Shown here piece after piece: positions 1 to 10,344 of a DNA stretch of 64,000 bases (position 1 is the stretch's first letter; every line of letters begins with the position of its first letter). Under the pieces are notes generated by a model that searched no databases, had not been told where the DNA came from, and was given only the letters and a program-made list of their open reading frames with translations. The DNA comes from Sphingobium cyanobacteriorum (GTDB lineage: Bacteria; Pseudomonadota; Alphaproteobacteria; Sphingomonadales; Sphingomonadaceae). Position numbers and translations under genes: made by a program. Location: the NCBI RefSeq assembly GCF_030580935.1, contig NZ_JAUQOM010000001.1:372001-436000 (forward strand), read 5' to 3'.

Positions 1-804
1 GGCTGTATCGAGGAACGCGACACCGACAACAGCATCACCAGCACGACATCGACCGCGTCCATCCCGACCAACGCCCATGACTTGCAGATTGACGAGTTGC
101 CGACGACCACCGCGACCAAATGGCGGCCGCACTGGCCCGATGTGATGTTCGAACGCAATGGCCGCTGGCTCAACGACAATCGATCCGGTGACTATCGCGC
201 CGGCACTGGCGGCTGGAACGCCTGCCCCAGCAAGGCGCGCAAGCTGGCCAGCTATGCCAGCCGATCGACCACCCCGGCCGGCATGGCCAGCAGCTTCGAC
301 GGCTATGTCGACGGGCTGGTCGCGGTCGGCGGCACCTATCATGACATCGGCATGATCTGGGGTGCGCGCTTCCTGTCGCCCACCGGCATCTTCGCCAGCG
401 AAAACAGCACCGCGCCCAATGGCTTCAACATATCGCGCCACATCGTCTTCATGACCGATGGCGACATGAGCGCCTATAGCAGGGTCTATGGCGCCTATGG
501 CTTCCAGGAACTGGACGGCCGTGTCGCCGCGACCAGCGCCACCGACAGTGATCTGACGCCCATCCACAAGCGGCGCCTGGAAATGCTGTGCAACGCCATC
601 AAGGCCAAGAACATCACCATCTGGGTGGTCGGTTTCAAGAACCAGCCGCCCGCCGGCACCGCCGATTCGACCATGATCGACACTGAGCTTCAGACCTGCG
701 CCAACAGCAGCAACCACTGGTTCGTCGCCTATAATCCCTCGTCGCTGCGCCAGAAGTTCAAGGACATCGCCAAGAATATCGGCGGCCTGAGGCTGTCGCA
801 ATGA
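1..804 (+). CDS. TadG-like VWA-domain pilus assembly protein (5' end missing)
   Basis: The reading frame is open from base 1, so the gene starts before the window; the visible part is about 267 codons. The C-terminal half resembles a von Willebrand A fold: a strand ending in FMTDGD (around base 450), another reading ITIWVVGF, and a final segment with LQTCAN and SSLRQKFKDIAKNIGGLRLS, typical of TadG-like proteins that end in a VWA domain. The GCIEER stretch at the visible start also recurs in this family. The stop overlaps the next start codon (ATGA, 801-804), and two TadE-like genes follow, so it belongs to a Tad (Flp) pilus operon. The exact role is inferred from family and context. Confidence 0.8.
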   Translation, partial: GCIEERDTDNSITSTTSTASIPTNAHDLQIDELPTTTATKWRPHWPDVMFERNGRWLNDNRSGDYRAGTGGWNACPSKARKLASYASRSTTPAGMASSFDGYVDGLVAVGGTYHDIGMIWGARFLSPTGIFASENSTAPNGFNISRHIVFMTDGDMSAYSRVYGAYGFQELDGRVAATSATDSDLTPIHKRRLEMLCNAIKAKNITIWVVGFKNQPPAGTADSTMIDTELQTCANSSNHWFVAYNPSSLRQKFKDIAKNIGGLRLSQ

Positions 805-1397
805 TCGGGGCGATCGCATCCCGCCTGCGCCGGTTGCGCGACGACCAGCGGGGGGTGACACTGCTGGAATTCGCGCTGGTGTCGCCTGCCCTGATCCTGA
901 CCATCATGGGGATCGGCGACCTGGCCTACCAATCCTATCTCCGCTCGGTGACGCGCGGCGTGCTGGAAAAGGCGGCACGATCCGCCTCCGTCGGCACGCT
1001 CAACAGCACCGATCTCGATACCTATATCGCGGCGCAAATGTCGGCGATCAATGCCAAGAATGGCACCACGTCGGTAACGAAGAAAAGCTATTACAACTTT
1101 TCGCGGGTGGGAAAGCCGGAGAAGATCACCACCGACACCGCGCCGCTGGGCAGCTATAATGTGGGCGACTGCTATGAGGACGCCAACGGCAATGGCAGCT
1201 ATGACGCGGCCGGCGGCACCACCGGCCTCGGCAATGCGGACGACATCGTCTATTATGAAGTGACCGTGTCGATGCCCCGCATGTTCCCGATGGCCAAGCT
1301 GCTGGGTTGGAACGCCACCCAGTCCGCCACCGCCACCACCATGGTCCGCAACCAGCCCTGGGCGAACCAGAACAAACCGACGACCAAATGCACATGA
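801..1397 (+). CDS. TadE-like pseudopilin, first copy
   Basis: A 198-residue protein with a short basic leader (RLRRLRDDQRG) followed directly by a hydrophobic helix starting VTLLEFALVSPALIL. Gly before the helix and Glu at position +5 form a prepilin peptidase (TadV-like) cleavage signature, so the mature protein should sit in the inner membrane or Flp pilus base as a minor pilin. The remaining domain is periplasmic, with NGNGSYD and DDIVYYEVTVSMPRMFP segments as in TadE-like proteins. The start overlaps the upstream stop (ATGA) and the stop overlaps the start of the next pseudopilin, implying translational coupling. Confidence 0.85.
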   Translation: MIGAIASRLRRLRDDQRGVTLLEFALVSPALILTIMGIGDLAYQSYLRSVTRGVLEKAARSASVGTLNSTDLDTYIAAQMSAINAKNGTTSVTKKSYYNFSRVGKPEKITTDTAPLGSYNVGDCYEDANGNGSYDAAGGTTGLGNADDIVYYEVTVSMPRMFPMAKLLGWNATQSATATTMVRNQPWANQNKPTTKCT

Positions 1398-2053
1398 CGA
1401 CCGCCCGCCCTTCCCGCTTCCTGCGCCGCCTGCGCCGCGATGACAGCGGCATGGCGCTGATCGAGTTCGCCTTTTCATTGCCGGTGCTGGTGGTGCTGTG
1501 CATGGCGGGGCTGGAATGCGCCAACCTCTCGCTCGCCCATCTGCGCGTCAGCCAGATCGCGATGCTGGTGGCCGACAATGCCGCGCGCGTCCGATCCTCG
1601 ATCGACGAAGCCGATGTGAACGAGATCATGACCGGGGCCGACCTGTCGACCAAGGCGCTCAACCTCAAGGCCAATGGCCGCATCTTCCTGTCGGACCTGG
1701 AACCCAATGGCAAGGCAGCGCCGAACACCGGCTATTATATCCGCTGGCAGCGCTGCTGGGGCAGCGGCGCCTTCACCTCCCAATATGGCGTGACCGATGA
1801 TGGCAAGAATGACGCCAGCATGAAGGACGGCATGGGGCCCGGCAACACGGCGGCAACCAAGGTGAAGCCGGCCAGCGGCACCGCCGTCATGTTCGTGGAA
1901 GTGGCCTATAATTACCAGCCGCTCGTCACCAATGCGCTATTCGGTGCAAAGGTCATCCGCTACACCAGCGCCTTCAACGTGCGCGAACGGACCGATCAGG
2001 CGATCAAGAATGCCGGTAATCTGGCGGCATCGGCCACGGCATCCTGCACCTGA
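1394..2053 (+). CDS. TadE-like pseudopilin, second copy
   Basis: About 219 residues. The N-terminus has a basic leader (RFLRRLRRDDSG) followed by the hydrophobic stretch MALIEFAFSLPVLVVL, again Gly at the cleavage site and Glu at +5 as in type IVb prepilins. The start at 1394 is chosen because it overlaps the upstream stop (ATGA at 1394-1397), repeating the junction at 801; an in-frame ATG six bases upstream (1388) is the alternative. The C-terminal part (FVEVAYNYQPLV, a beta strand typical of TadE/TadF) is periplasmic. This is the last gene of the Tad operon and ends just before a strong hairpin at 2061. Confidence 0.85.
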   Translation: MTTARPSRFLRRLRRDDSGMALIEFAFSLPVLVVLCMAGLECANLSLAHLRVSQIAMLVADNAARVRSSIDEADVNEIMTGADLSTKALNLKANGRIFLSDLEPNGKAAPNTGYYIRWQRCWGSGAFTSQYGVTDDGKNDASMKDGMGPGNTAATKVKPASGTAVMFVEVAYNYQPLVTNALFGAKVIRYTSAFNVRERTDQAIKNAGNLAASATASCT

Positions 2054-2060
2054 TGAAAAA

Positions 2061-2092
2061 GGGCGGCTCCACCGGAACCGCCCCGTTTCTTC
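2061..2092. terminator. Bidirectional intrinsic terminator between tad operon and pdhB
   Basis: GGGCGGCTCC (2061-2070), a 3-base loop, then GGAACCGCCC (2074-2083): a 10-bp stem with one mismatch. On the plus strand a GTTTCTTCTT tail follows; on the minus strand it is followed by five Ts. It lies between the convergent stops at 2053 and 2093 and can serve both. Confidence 0.85.
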
Positions 2093-3469
2093 TTACTTGT
2101 AGCAGACCTTCCTGGCCGCCGCGACGACACGGGCGGCATCGATCAGCGCCGCCTTTTCAAGGTTGGCGGCATAGGGCAGCGGCACATCCTCATTGGTGAC
2201 GCGCAACACCGGGGCGTCGAGATCGTCAAAGCCCTGTTCCATGACGACAGCGGCGATTTCCGACGCGATCGAGCAGGTCGGCCAGCCTTCCTCCACCACC
2301 ACGAGGCGGTTGGTTTTCTTCAGGCTTTCCAGCACCGTCGCGGTGTCGAGCGGGCGCAGCGTGCGCAGGTCGATGACTTCCGCGTCGATCCCCTCGCCTG
2401 CCAGTGTCTCCGCCGCGTCGAGCGCCAGGCCAACCCCGATCGAATAGCTGACCAGCGTTACGTCCTTGCCCGGCCGCATGATCCGCGCCTTGCCGATGGG
2501 CAGGACATAATCGTCGACCCTGGGCACGTCGAAGCTGCGGCCGTAGAGCAGTTCATTCTCCAGGAACACGACCGGGTCGGTCGAGCGGATCGCGGCCTTG
2601 AGCAAGCCCTTGGCATCGGCCGCATCATAGGGTGCGATCACGATCAGGCCGGGGACGCTGGCATACCAGGGGCCGTAATTCTGGCTGTGCTGTGCACCGA
2701 CACGGCTGGCCGCGCCATTGGGACCGCGGAACACGATCGGGCAGCGCATCTGGCCGCCGGACATGTAGTTGGTCTTGGCCGCCGAGTTGATGATGTGGTC
2801 GATCGCCTGCATGGCGAAGTTGAACGTCATGAACTCGATCACCGGACGCAGGCCGCCCATGGCCGCACCCGTGCCGATGCCGGCAAAGCCATATTCGGTG
2901 ATCGGCGTGTCGATGACGCGCTTGTCGCCGAACTCGTCCAGGAGGCCCTGCGTAACCTTGTACGCACCCTGATATTCGGCGACTTCCTCGCCCATCACGA
3001 ATACGCGCGCATCGCGGCGCATTTCTTCCGCCATCGCGTCACGCAGCGCTTCGCGCACGGTCGTCTTGACGAATTCGGTGCCGGCGGGCAGGTCCGGGTC
3101 GGCCATGACGGCCTTCGCCTCCGACGCCAGCTTGGACGTGCCGCTTTCGGCCTTTCTGGGCGCTTCAGGCGCGGCTTCGGTCTTTGCCGGCGCTTCCGCC
3201 TTGGGCGCGGGCGCAGCCGCTTCGCCACCTTCACCCGCCATTTCGGCGATGACCGTGCCGACCTTCACCCCTTCGGTGCCTTCGGCAATCATGATCTTGC
3301 CGATCTTGCCTTCGTCCACGGCTTCGAATTCCATCGTCGCCTTGTCCGTTTCGATTTCGGCCAGGATGTCGCCGGACTTCACCTCGTCGCCTTCCTTCAC
3401 CAGCCACTTGGCCAGCGTGCCCTCTTCCATGGTCGGCGAGAGCGCCGGCATCTTGATCACGATACCCAT
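2093..3469 (-). CDS. pdhB: Pyruvate dehydrogenase E1 component, beta subunit, with N-terminal lipoyl domain
   Basis: A 458-residue E1 beta subunit of the pyruvate dehydrogenase complex, which with PdhA decarboxylates pyruvate with thiamine diphosphate and transfers the acetyl group to lipoamide. Residues 1-80 form a biotinyl/lipoyl domain with the ETDKA motif (lipoyl Lys about residue 43). An Ala/Pro/Lys/Glu-rich hinge (about 83-125) leads to the E1 beta transketolase-like fold with [14 protein letters not shown] and EEGW motifs. Carrying a lipoyl domain on E1 beta is usual in alphaproteobacteria and not in E. coli. The ATG at 3469 shares one base with the pdhA stop (TGATG), with GGTGGAG as ribosome binding site; a TTG one codon upstream is less likely. 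Confidence 0.97.
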   Translation of the reverse strand: MGIVIKMPALSPTMEEGTLAKWLVKEGDEVKSGDILAEIETDKATMEFEAVDEGKIGKIMIAEGTEGVKVGTVIAEMAGEGGEAAAPAPKAEAPAKTEAAPEAPRKAESGTSKLASEAKAVMADPDLPAGTEFVKTTVREALRDAMAEEMRRDARVFVMGEEVAEYQGAYKVTQGLLDEFGDKRVIDTPITEYGFAGIGTGAAMGGLRPVIEFMTFNFAMQAIDHIINSAAKTNYMSGGQMRCPIVFRGPNGAASRVGAQHSQNYGPWYASVPGLIVIAPYDAADAKGLLKAAIRSTDPVVFLENELLYGRSFDVPRVDDYVLPIGKARIMRPGKDVTLVSYSIGVGLALDAAETLAGEGIDAEVIDLRTLRPLDTATVLESLKKTNRLVVVEEGWPTCSIASEIAAVVMEQGFDDLDAPVLRVTNEDVPLPYAANLEKAALIDAARVVAAARKVCYK

Positions 3470-4545
3470 CAATATTGCTCCACCAGCACGTCGGTATAGA
3501 GTTCATGCAGTTCCGGTTCGGGCGAGCTTTCCGCGAAATCAGCCGCTTCGGCCACGATCTTGCGGATATTCTGGTCGATCGCCTTGATATCGTCCTCGCT
3601 GACGCCGGCTTCGATCAGATATTTCTTCACGCCCTCGATCGGGTCGGACTTGTCGCGCATCGCCTGCACTTCCTCACGCGAACGATATTTCGCCGGGTCG
3701 GACATGGAATGGCCGCGATAGCGATAGGTTTTCATTTCCAGCAGGATCGGACCATTGCCGCCCTGCACCCATTTGAGCGCTTCCTCGGTCGCGCCGCGCA
3801 CGGCCAGCACGTCCATGCCGTCGACCTGAAGGCCGGGAATGCGGAAACTTTCGCCCCGGCGATAGAGCTGATCCTCCGACGAGGCGCGGTTGACGCTCGT
3901 GCCCATGGCATATTGGTTGTTCTCGATCACGAAGATGATCGGCAGCTTCCACAGTTCGGCCATGTTGAACGATTCATAGACCTGGCCCTGATTGGCCGCG
4001 CCATCGCCGAAATAGGCGACGCACACTCCGCCATCATTGTTATATTTGTGCGCGAAGCCCAGGCCCGCGCCCAGCGACACCTGCGCGCCGACGATGCCAT
4101 GGCCGCCGTAGAATTTATGTTCGACGCTGAACATGTGCATCGAACCGCCCTTGCCGCGCGAAATGCCGGCGCCGCGGCCGGTCAGTTCGGCCATGATGAC
4201 ATTGGGATCGATGCCATAAGCCAGCATATGGCCATGGTCGCGATAGCCGGTGATCACGCTGTCCTTGCCCGGCTTGAGCGCCGACTGGATGCCGACCGCG
4301 ACCGCTTCCTGGCCGATATAGAGGTGGCAGAAGCCGCCGATGAGGCCCAAGCCGTAAAGCTGGCCGGCCTTTTCCTCGAAACGGCGGATGAGGACCATCT
4401 GCCGGTAGAATTCCAGCAGTTCTTCCTTGCTGGCCTTGTAATCGGCGGGAGTTTGCGGGCGAGGCCGGTTGTGGTCCGCGCCGGCAGCGGGTGCAGCCGC
4501 TTTTGCCTTTGCACTCGCAGCACGCGGCGTCGTTGGTTTCGCCAA
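3469..4545 (-). CDS. pdhA: Pyruvate dehydrogenase E1 component, alpha subunit
   Basis: A 358-residue E1 alpha subunit that binds thiamine diphosphate with PdhB and carries out the decarboxylation step. Visible motifs are the thiamine-diphosphate signature starting GDGAANQGQ and ending in ENN, and the phosphorylation-loop-like stretch [19 protein letters not shown]. The N-terminus is a short Ala/Lys/Pro-rich tail ([14 protein letters not shown]). The start is taken as TTG at 4545, which has AAAGGATAAG nine bases upstream; the open frame extends further to 4653 but that part has no family similarity and no ribosome binding site. It is co-transcribed with pdhB. Confidence 0.96.
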   Translation of the reverse strand: MAKPTTPRAASAKAKAAAPAAGADHNRPRPQTPADYKASKEELLEFYRQMVLIRRFEEKAGQLYGLGLIGGFCHLYIGQEAVAVGIQSALKPGKDSVITGYRDHGHMLAYGIDPNVIMAELTGRGAGISRGKGGSMHMFSVEHKFYGGHGIVGAQVSLGAGLGFAHKYNNDGGVCVAYFGDGAANQGQVYESFNMAELWKLPIIFVIENNQYAMGTSVNRASSEDQLYRRGESFRIPGLQVDGMDVLAVRGATEEALKWVQGGNGPILLEMKTYRYRGHSMSDPAKYRSREEVQAMRDKSDPIEGVKKYLIEAGVSEDDIKAIDQNIRKIVAEAADFAESSPEPELHELYTDVLVEQY

Positions 4546-4769
4546 GGCTCTTATCCTTTTGCGTGGAGTAGGATGGAAGGAGGCCCGATATAGCGGCAGA
4601 GTTGCAGAAATTGCAACGCCGCAGCCCCGAAATCCACGCAAAACCAATGGCAATTCGGGAAAAGTGACAAGCTGTGGGACAGGCGGAAAGTCAGCCCCGA
4701 TCCCATCGCAGTAAAATTACCGAGACGGCATTTCCCGCGCAAAAACCTTACGTCATCTTGGACAAATGC
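4546..4769. other. Intergenic region between ftsB and pdhA
   Basis: 224 bases with no convincing gene. It is locally richer in A/T than the flanks (around 4610-4760) and is the likely place for a pdhA promoter on the minus strand; I could not identify a clear -35/-10 pair. The open frames crossing it are shadows. Confidence 0.5.
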
Positions 4770-5081
4770 TCAATTGAGCGGGACGATCACTTCGTCATGA
4801 TGGATCACGCCAAGCTGTCGGCGGATCAGTTCGTCGCTCAGGTCAGGATCGACCCGGCGCGGATTGAGCAGCTCGACACGATTGCGCAGTTCCGCCTGGG
4901 CCGCCTGCGTGCGCTTCAGATCAGCCTTCGCCTCCTGCAACTGGCGGCTGTAATCCCCCCAGGCCAGCACCCCGTTCGAACCCAGCACGACATAGCCGGC
5001 GAAGAAGAGCAGCAGCAGCAGCGCGATCGCAGGGCCAAACGCAGAAAAAAGCAGGAGACGGAGTTTCGCGATATGCGCCAT
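4770..5081 (-). CDS. ftsB: Cell division protein FtsB (septum formation initiator, DivIC family)
   Basis: A 103-residue bitopic membrane protein. A short cytoplasmic N-terminus is followed by one transmembrane helix (about residues 13-36, ALLLLLFFAGYVVLG) and then a periplasmic coiled coil (SRQLQEAKADLKRTQAAQ to RVELL), ending in a small C-terminal region containing LSDELIRRQLGVIHHDEVIV. This is the FtsB/DivIC layout; FtsB bridges FtsL and FtsQ in the divisome. It lies 77 bases downstream of eno, the usual eno-ftsB order. There is no strong Shine-Dalgarno before the ATG. Confidence 0.92.
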   Translation of the reverse strand: MAHIAKLRLLLFSAFGPAIALLLLLFFAGYVVLGSNGVLAWGDYSRQLQEAKADLKRTQAAQAELRNRVELLNPRRVDPDLSDELIRRQLGVIHHDEVIVPLN

Positions 5082-5158
5082 GCACCAGATGAATCACAGG
5101 AAATGACCGGCCGCAAGCGAAAAATATCAGGCGTGCGACCGGCCGAGTCCTTTACCGA

Positions 5159-7300
<2,142 letters not shown>

Positions 7301-7342
7301 CTATCCTAGATGCACAGGCTCCAAGGCGGGGCGGAGGACATT

Positions 7343-7714
7343 TTGACTGACGAGCCAGCGGTAACGGCGGTGACGCCGGAAGATGGCGCGCCCGACGAAA
7401 GCGTGCGTGACGTACTGAACCGCCTCTATGCGGATGGCCGTGCCTATGCCGCGGCCGAGGCAGAGAAGCAGAAGCTGCGCGCCGGCCTTGTCGCGACCGG
7501 CGTGCGCAATGCCGCCATATTTGGCGTCATTGCACTGATATTGCTGTTCGCCGGCATCGTTGCCCTGTTGGTGGGACTGATATTCACCCTCGCCCAGTAT
7601 GTCGCGCCGATCTGGGCAACCCTGATCGTGTTCGGTGGCGCGTTGTTGCTGGCGGCCTTGCTGCTGCTGCTGGCGAAGGGATGTATCGGCCGCATGACGA
7701 AAGCGATCACATGA
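7343..7714 (+). CDS. Phage holin family protein (YqjE-like, Phage_holin_3_6 type)
   Basis: About 123 residues with an acidic N-terminus (TDEPAVTAVTPEDGAPDES), an amphipathic helix (LNRLYADGRAYAAAEAEKQKLRAGL) and two hydrophobic helices (FGVIALILLFAGIVALLVGLIFTLAQYV and IWATLIVFGGALLLAALLLLLAKG). This is the layout of YqjE, commonly called phage holin family although not from a phage. The TTG at 7343 is chosen because GGAGGA lies just upstream; an ATG at 7310 is the alternative and lacks a ribosome site. The stop overlaps the next start. It fits the yqjD-yqjE-yqjK-like gene order. Confidence 0.75.
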   Translation: MTDEPAVTAVTPEDGAPDESVRDVLNRLYADGRAYAAAEAEKQKLRAGLVATGVRNAAIFGVIALILLFAGIVALLVGLIFTLAQYVAPIWATLIVFGGALLLAALLLLLAKGCIGRMTKAIT

Positions 7715-8037
7715 TGCGCGGCGAACTGGCCTATCGCGAAGCCGTCGCCCGCGCCGACCTGGCCCGCGCGCAGTTTTTGACGACCGCAGAAGAGGCGAAA
7801 CAGCGCGTTGCGCCGGCCCGCCTCAAGCAGGATCTGAAGGACAGGATCAGCGGCGCGGCGCTCGATGGCGTGGCCAGGGCGGCGGCGCAGGCGCAACAGC
7901 GCCCGGTCGCCATTGGCGCGGCCGCCGGCGCCTTTGTTCTTTTCCTCGCGCGGCGACCGCTGACGGCACTTTTCCGCCGGCTGTTCGTTCGCTTCAGGAA
8001 CCCCAATCCAGATTATTCGGAGAGTGACGATGGCTGA
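7711..8037 (+). CDS. Small membrane protein, DUF3618/YqjK-like
   Basis: 108 residues starting MMRGELAYREAVARADLARAQ, a charged helical region with RVAPARLKQDLKDRI, followed by a hydrophobic helix (RPVAIGAAAGAFVLFLARRPL) and a short basic tail. The combination of N-terminal helical region and C-terminal membrane helix resembles DUF3618 proteins. The start overlaps the stop of the holin-like gene (ATGA at 7711-7714) and its own stop lies inside the first codons of the next gene, so the four genes are probably one transcript. Function unknown; a cell-envelope or stress role is inferred from neighbours only. Confidence 0.65.
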   Translation: MMRGELAYREAVARADLARAQFLTTAEEAKQRVAPARLKQDLKDRISGAALDGVARAAAQAQQRPVAIGAAAGAFVLFLARRPLTALFRRLFVRFRNPNPDYSESDDG

Positions 8038-8605
8038 CATTCGCGCCCAACTGACCCGCGTTCGGGAAGCCGCCAATGATGCGGCGGCCAGCGCGACAGA
8101 CCGCATCAAGGATACCACCGAAAAAGCGCGCGACAGCGCCGGCGACCTGATCCAGACCGGCCGGGACAAGGCCAGCACCGCCTATGGCGACGCCAGGGAC
8201 AAGACCCAGCGGGCCGCCGCGCGCGCCAATGAAATCGTGCAGGAGCATCCTGTCATGGCGGTGGCGGGGGCTGTCGCCGCCGGTGCGCTGGTCGCGTGGA
8301 TGTTCCCCAAAAGCCGCCGCGTCATGAAGGCGCTGCCGGGACTGGCCGTTACCGCCGGTGGCAAGCTGGTCGAAGCCGCGCTGGCCGCCCGCGCGGTCGC
8401 CACCGACGGGGCGGAAACGGTGAAGGCGGGCGCCAGTTCCGCGCTGCATGCGGCGGGGGACGCTGCATCCAGCGCGAAGGACAGCGTCGTCGCCGCCGAA
8501 TTGCCGGCAAAGGCTTCCAAGCTGGCGGATGAAGTCGCGGCGCTGGTCGCTGCCAAGGTCGACGCACTGAGCGAGGCGATCAAGACGCGGTTGCCGAAAA
8601 ACTAA
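8030..8605 (+). CDS. YqjD-like (DUF883-type) helical protein, second copy
   Basis: 191 residues beginning MADIRAQLTRVREAANDAA, a long amphipathic, Ala/Lys/Asp-rich region with 11-residue-like repeats (TDRIKDTTEKARDSAGD), then a membrane or hairpin segment HPVMAVAGAVAAGALVAWMFPKS with the EHPVMAVAGA pattern of YqjD/ElaB, then a long Ala-rich tail (AGDAASSAKDSVVAAEL) resembling LEA or apolipoprotein-like helices. The ATG at 8030 has GGAGAG upstream. The start overlaps the previous gene by eight bases. Likely a membrane-associated stress protein; the repeat-rich composition gives little specific evidence. Confidence 0.65.
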   Translation: MADIRAQLTRVREAANDAAASATDRIKDTTEKARDSAGDLIQTGRDKASTAYGDARDKTQRAAARANEIVQEHPVMAVAGAVAAGALVAWMFPKSRRVMKALPGLAVTAGGKLVEAALAARAVATDGAETVKAGASSALHAAGDAASSAKDSVVAAELPAKASKLADEVAALVAAKVDALSEAIKTRLPKN

Positions 8606-8645
8606 TCGTGACGGCCTGAAACGCAATCGCGGCCGGGCCTTGCGC

Positions 8646-8697
8646 TCCTTGGCTGATCGTGGTGGCGATGCTAAACCCCCACCATCAGCCAAAGGAG
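8646..8697 (+). promoter_or_regulatory. Leader hairpin that can sequester the DUF4170 ribosome binding site
   Basis: Left arm 8646-8665 (CTCC, TTGGCTGA, bulge TCG, TGGTGG) pairs with right arm 8679-8697 (CCACCA, TCAGCCAA, bulge A, GGAG): 18 base pairs in three helices round a 13-base loop. The right arm ends with AAAGGAG, the only Shine-Dalgarno for the ATG at 8711. Structure predicted by eye; regulation is inference. Confidence 0.55.
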
Positions 8698-8710
8698 AAA
8701 AAATAAGTCC

Positions 8711-8932
8711 ATGAGCAAGATGCATCTGGTGATGGGTGGTCGCGTCACCGATCCGCAAAGCCTGGAATTCCAGGATTTGAACAAGGTCGACCTGGTCGGC
8801 GTGTTCCCCGATTATGCCTCGGCGGAAAAGGCTTGGCGCGGCGCGGCCCAGCGCACGGTCGACGACGCAGAAATGCGCTATGTCATCGTGCATCTGCACC
8901 GTCTGCTGGAACCGGAACTGCCCGGCGCCTGA
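8711..8932 (+). CDS. DUF4170 domain-containing protein
   Basis: 73 residues: starts MSKMHLVMGGRVTDPQSLEF, then VDLVGVFPDYASAEKAWRGAAQRTVDDAEMRYVIVHLHRLLEPE. This full-length pattern, with YASAEKAWRGAAQ and the terminal YVIVHLHRLL strand, matches the short DUF4170 family found in alphaproteobacteria. No function is known. The Shine-Dalgarno (8691-8697) sits 13 bases upstream of the ATG, rather far, and inside the hairpin described at 8646. Followed by a gap and a convergent rhomboid gene. Confidence 0.85.
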   Translation: MSKMHLVMGGRVTDPQSLEFQDLNKVDLVGVFPDYASAEKAWRGAAQRTVDDAEMRYVIVHLHRLLEPELPGA

Positions 8933-9013
8933 GCTAATCAGCCCTGCTCGATGCGTTCCGGCTCAAGGGGCATGGCTTTCCATCGTCGAACGACTGTTGC
9001 TTGAACCGACATG

Positions 9014-9069
9014 GCGGGTGGAGCGACGCAATCCACCGGCGTTCCAGTGGCTTGCCTCGCTCCACCCGC
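9014..9069. repeat. Long interrupted palindrome between convergent genes
   Basis: A 13-bp perfect arm (9014-9026, GCGGGTGGAGCGA; complement at 9057-9069) continues inward, after single opposed mismatches, with GCAA/TTGC (9028-9031/9052-9055) and CCAC/GTGG (9033-9036/9047-9050), closing a 10-base loop. Stem of about 23 positions. There is no T-run after it, so it may be a terminator-like structure or a dispersed repeat. Confidence 0.7.
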
Positions 9070-9110
9070 AACGGCGGGGCAAGTCCATGGAATGTCACCA
9101 GGCTTTCAGA

Positions 9111-9770
9111 TCAATGCACCGCGCGCGGTTTCTTCCTGAAACGCCAGCGCAGCAGCGGCCGGGTGAGCGCCAGTCCCGCCAGAAAACCGCCGATATGCGC
9201 GGCGATCGCAATCTGTCCCAGACCGCCTGCGCCAGCGCCCACCGCAATCCCGATCATCAACTGGACCCCGATCCAGCCCGCCGCCAGCCACAGCACCCGC
9301 ACCAGATTGGCCGAAAGTGGCCCGACCCTGCGCACCTGTTGCTGGCTGTAGAGCAGCGAATAGGTCGCGAGCAGCGCGGAGATCGCCCCGCTCGCCCCCA
9401 CCATCGGATTGGTCGATGCCGGATCGACCGCCCATTGCGCCAGGCAGGCGGCATAGGCGCCCACGCCATAAAGCGTCATCGTGCCGCCCCAGCCCAGCAC
9501 ATGCTCCACCTGCCGCCCGCAAAAGAGCAGCATCAGCATGTTGAAGCCGATATGCAGCCAGCCGGCATGGATCAATGTGCAACTGAGCGGCGTCAGCCAG
9601 GCTGGCACCGCAGCCATACCGTCCAGCAGGGCGGGATCATCCAGTCTGGCCGGAATGAAGCCGCCGATGATCGCGGCATCGTCCACCCGGCCGGCAAGGT
9701 ACAGGACCAGAAAAATGGCGACACTGATCGCCGCGATCCCGTTGGTCAGTCGTCCAGCAGGGAGCTTCAC
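9111..9770 (-). CDS. Rhomboid family intramembrane serine protease
   Basis: About 219 residues with six hydrophobic helices. Diagnostic motifs: HIGFNMLML in helix 2 (HxxxN), GASGAISALLATY with the nucleophile Ser of GxSG in helix 4, and AHIGGFLAGLAL in helix 6 supplying the catalytic His. It would cleave membrane proteins inside the bilayer. The ORF opens further upstream but would overlap greA by 80 bases; GTG at 9770, 17 bases after the greA stop and just before the first helix (GIAAISVAIFLVLYLAG), is the sensible start, although its ribosome site is poor. Probably last in the greA transcript. Confidence 0.88.
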   Translation of the reverse strand: MKLPAGRLTNGIAAISVAIFLVLYLAGRVDDAAIIGGFIPARLDDPALLDGMAAVPAWLTPLSCTLIHAGWLHIGFNMLMLLFCGRQVEHVLGWGGTMTLYGVGAYAACLAQWAVDPASTNPMVGASGAISALLATYSLLYSQQQVRRVGPLSANLVRVLWLAAGWIGVQLMIGIAVGAGAGGLGQIAIAAHIGGFLAGLALTRPLLRWRFRKKPRAVH

Positions 9771-9786
9771 GCCATTACAGCCAGTG

Positions 9787-10263
9787 TCAGATGAACGCGA
9801 TCTTGTCGACCAGGTAGAATTTGTCGCCGGATGGAACCGACACCTCGATCTCGTCACCGACCTCACGACCGATCAGCGCCCGGCCCAGCGGGCTGTTATA
9901 GCTGATCATGCCCGCCTTGGCATCCGCCTCCGCCTGACCCACAATCTGATACTGGACCGGCTTTTCATCCTCATCCAGCAGCGTCACGGTCGCACCGAAT
10001 ACGATCTTGTTGCCCGACAATGTGGTCGGGTCGATGATCTGGGCGCGCGACAGCTTATCCTCCAGATCGTTGATCGTCGCCTCGACCTGGCCCTGCCGCT
10101 CCTTGGCGGCATGATATTCGGCATTTTCCGACAAATCGCCGTGCGCGCGCGCTTCTTCGATGGCGTCCACGATCAGAGGGCGCTCAGCCTTCAGTTCGCG
10201 GAGCTGCGCGTTGAGCTTGTCATAGCCCATCTGCAGCATCGGCATCTTCTCGACGGTCGCCAT
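9787..10263 (-). CDS. greA: Transcription elongation factor GreA
   Basis: 158 residues, the usual GreA length. An N-terminal antiparallel coiled coil has the tip motif [19 protein letters not shown], whose acidic residues enter the RNA polymerase secondary channel to stimulate transcript cleavage in backtracked complexes. The C-terminal FKBP-like domain has the [18 protein letters not shown] signature. It lies downstream of carB, separated by an 81-base gap containing a strong hairpin. Confidence 0.97.
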   Translation of the reverse strand: MATVEKMPMLQMGYDKLNAQLRELKAERPLIVDAIEEARAHGDLSENAEYHAAKERQGQVEATINDLEDKLSRAQIIDPTTLSGNKIVFGATVTLLDEDEKPVQYQIVGQAEADAKAGMISYNSPLGRALIGREVGDEIEVSVPSGDKFYLVDKIAFI

Positions 10264-10294
10264 TATTGCAAATCCTTCGTCAAAACTTCCCTTT

Positions 10295-10318
10295 GGCGGC
10301 CCCGACCATGGGGCCGCC
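10295..10318 (-). terminator. GC-rich hairpin between carB and greA
   Basis: Perfect 9-bp stem GGCGGCCCC (10295-10303)/GGGGCCGCC (10310-10318) with a 6-base loop. On the minus strand it follows the carB stop; the T-run (TTTT) begins about 8 bases later, so it may act as a partial terminator or attenuator before greA. Confidence 0.6.
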
Positions 10319-10344
10319 CGCAGCGTGCTTCCTTGTGCAGGGGA

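Noticed and set aside
7343..7714. Prophage remnant suggested by the name phage holin
   Set aside because: The YqjE-type family is chromosomal and sits in its normal cluster; no other phage gene is near.
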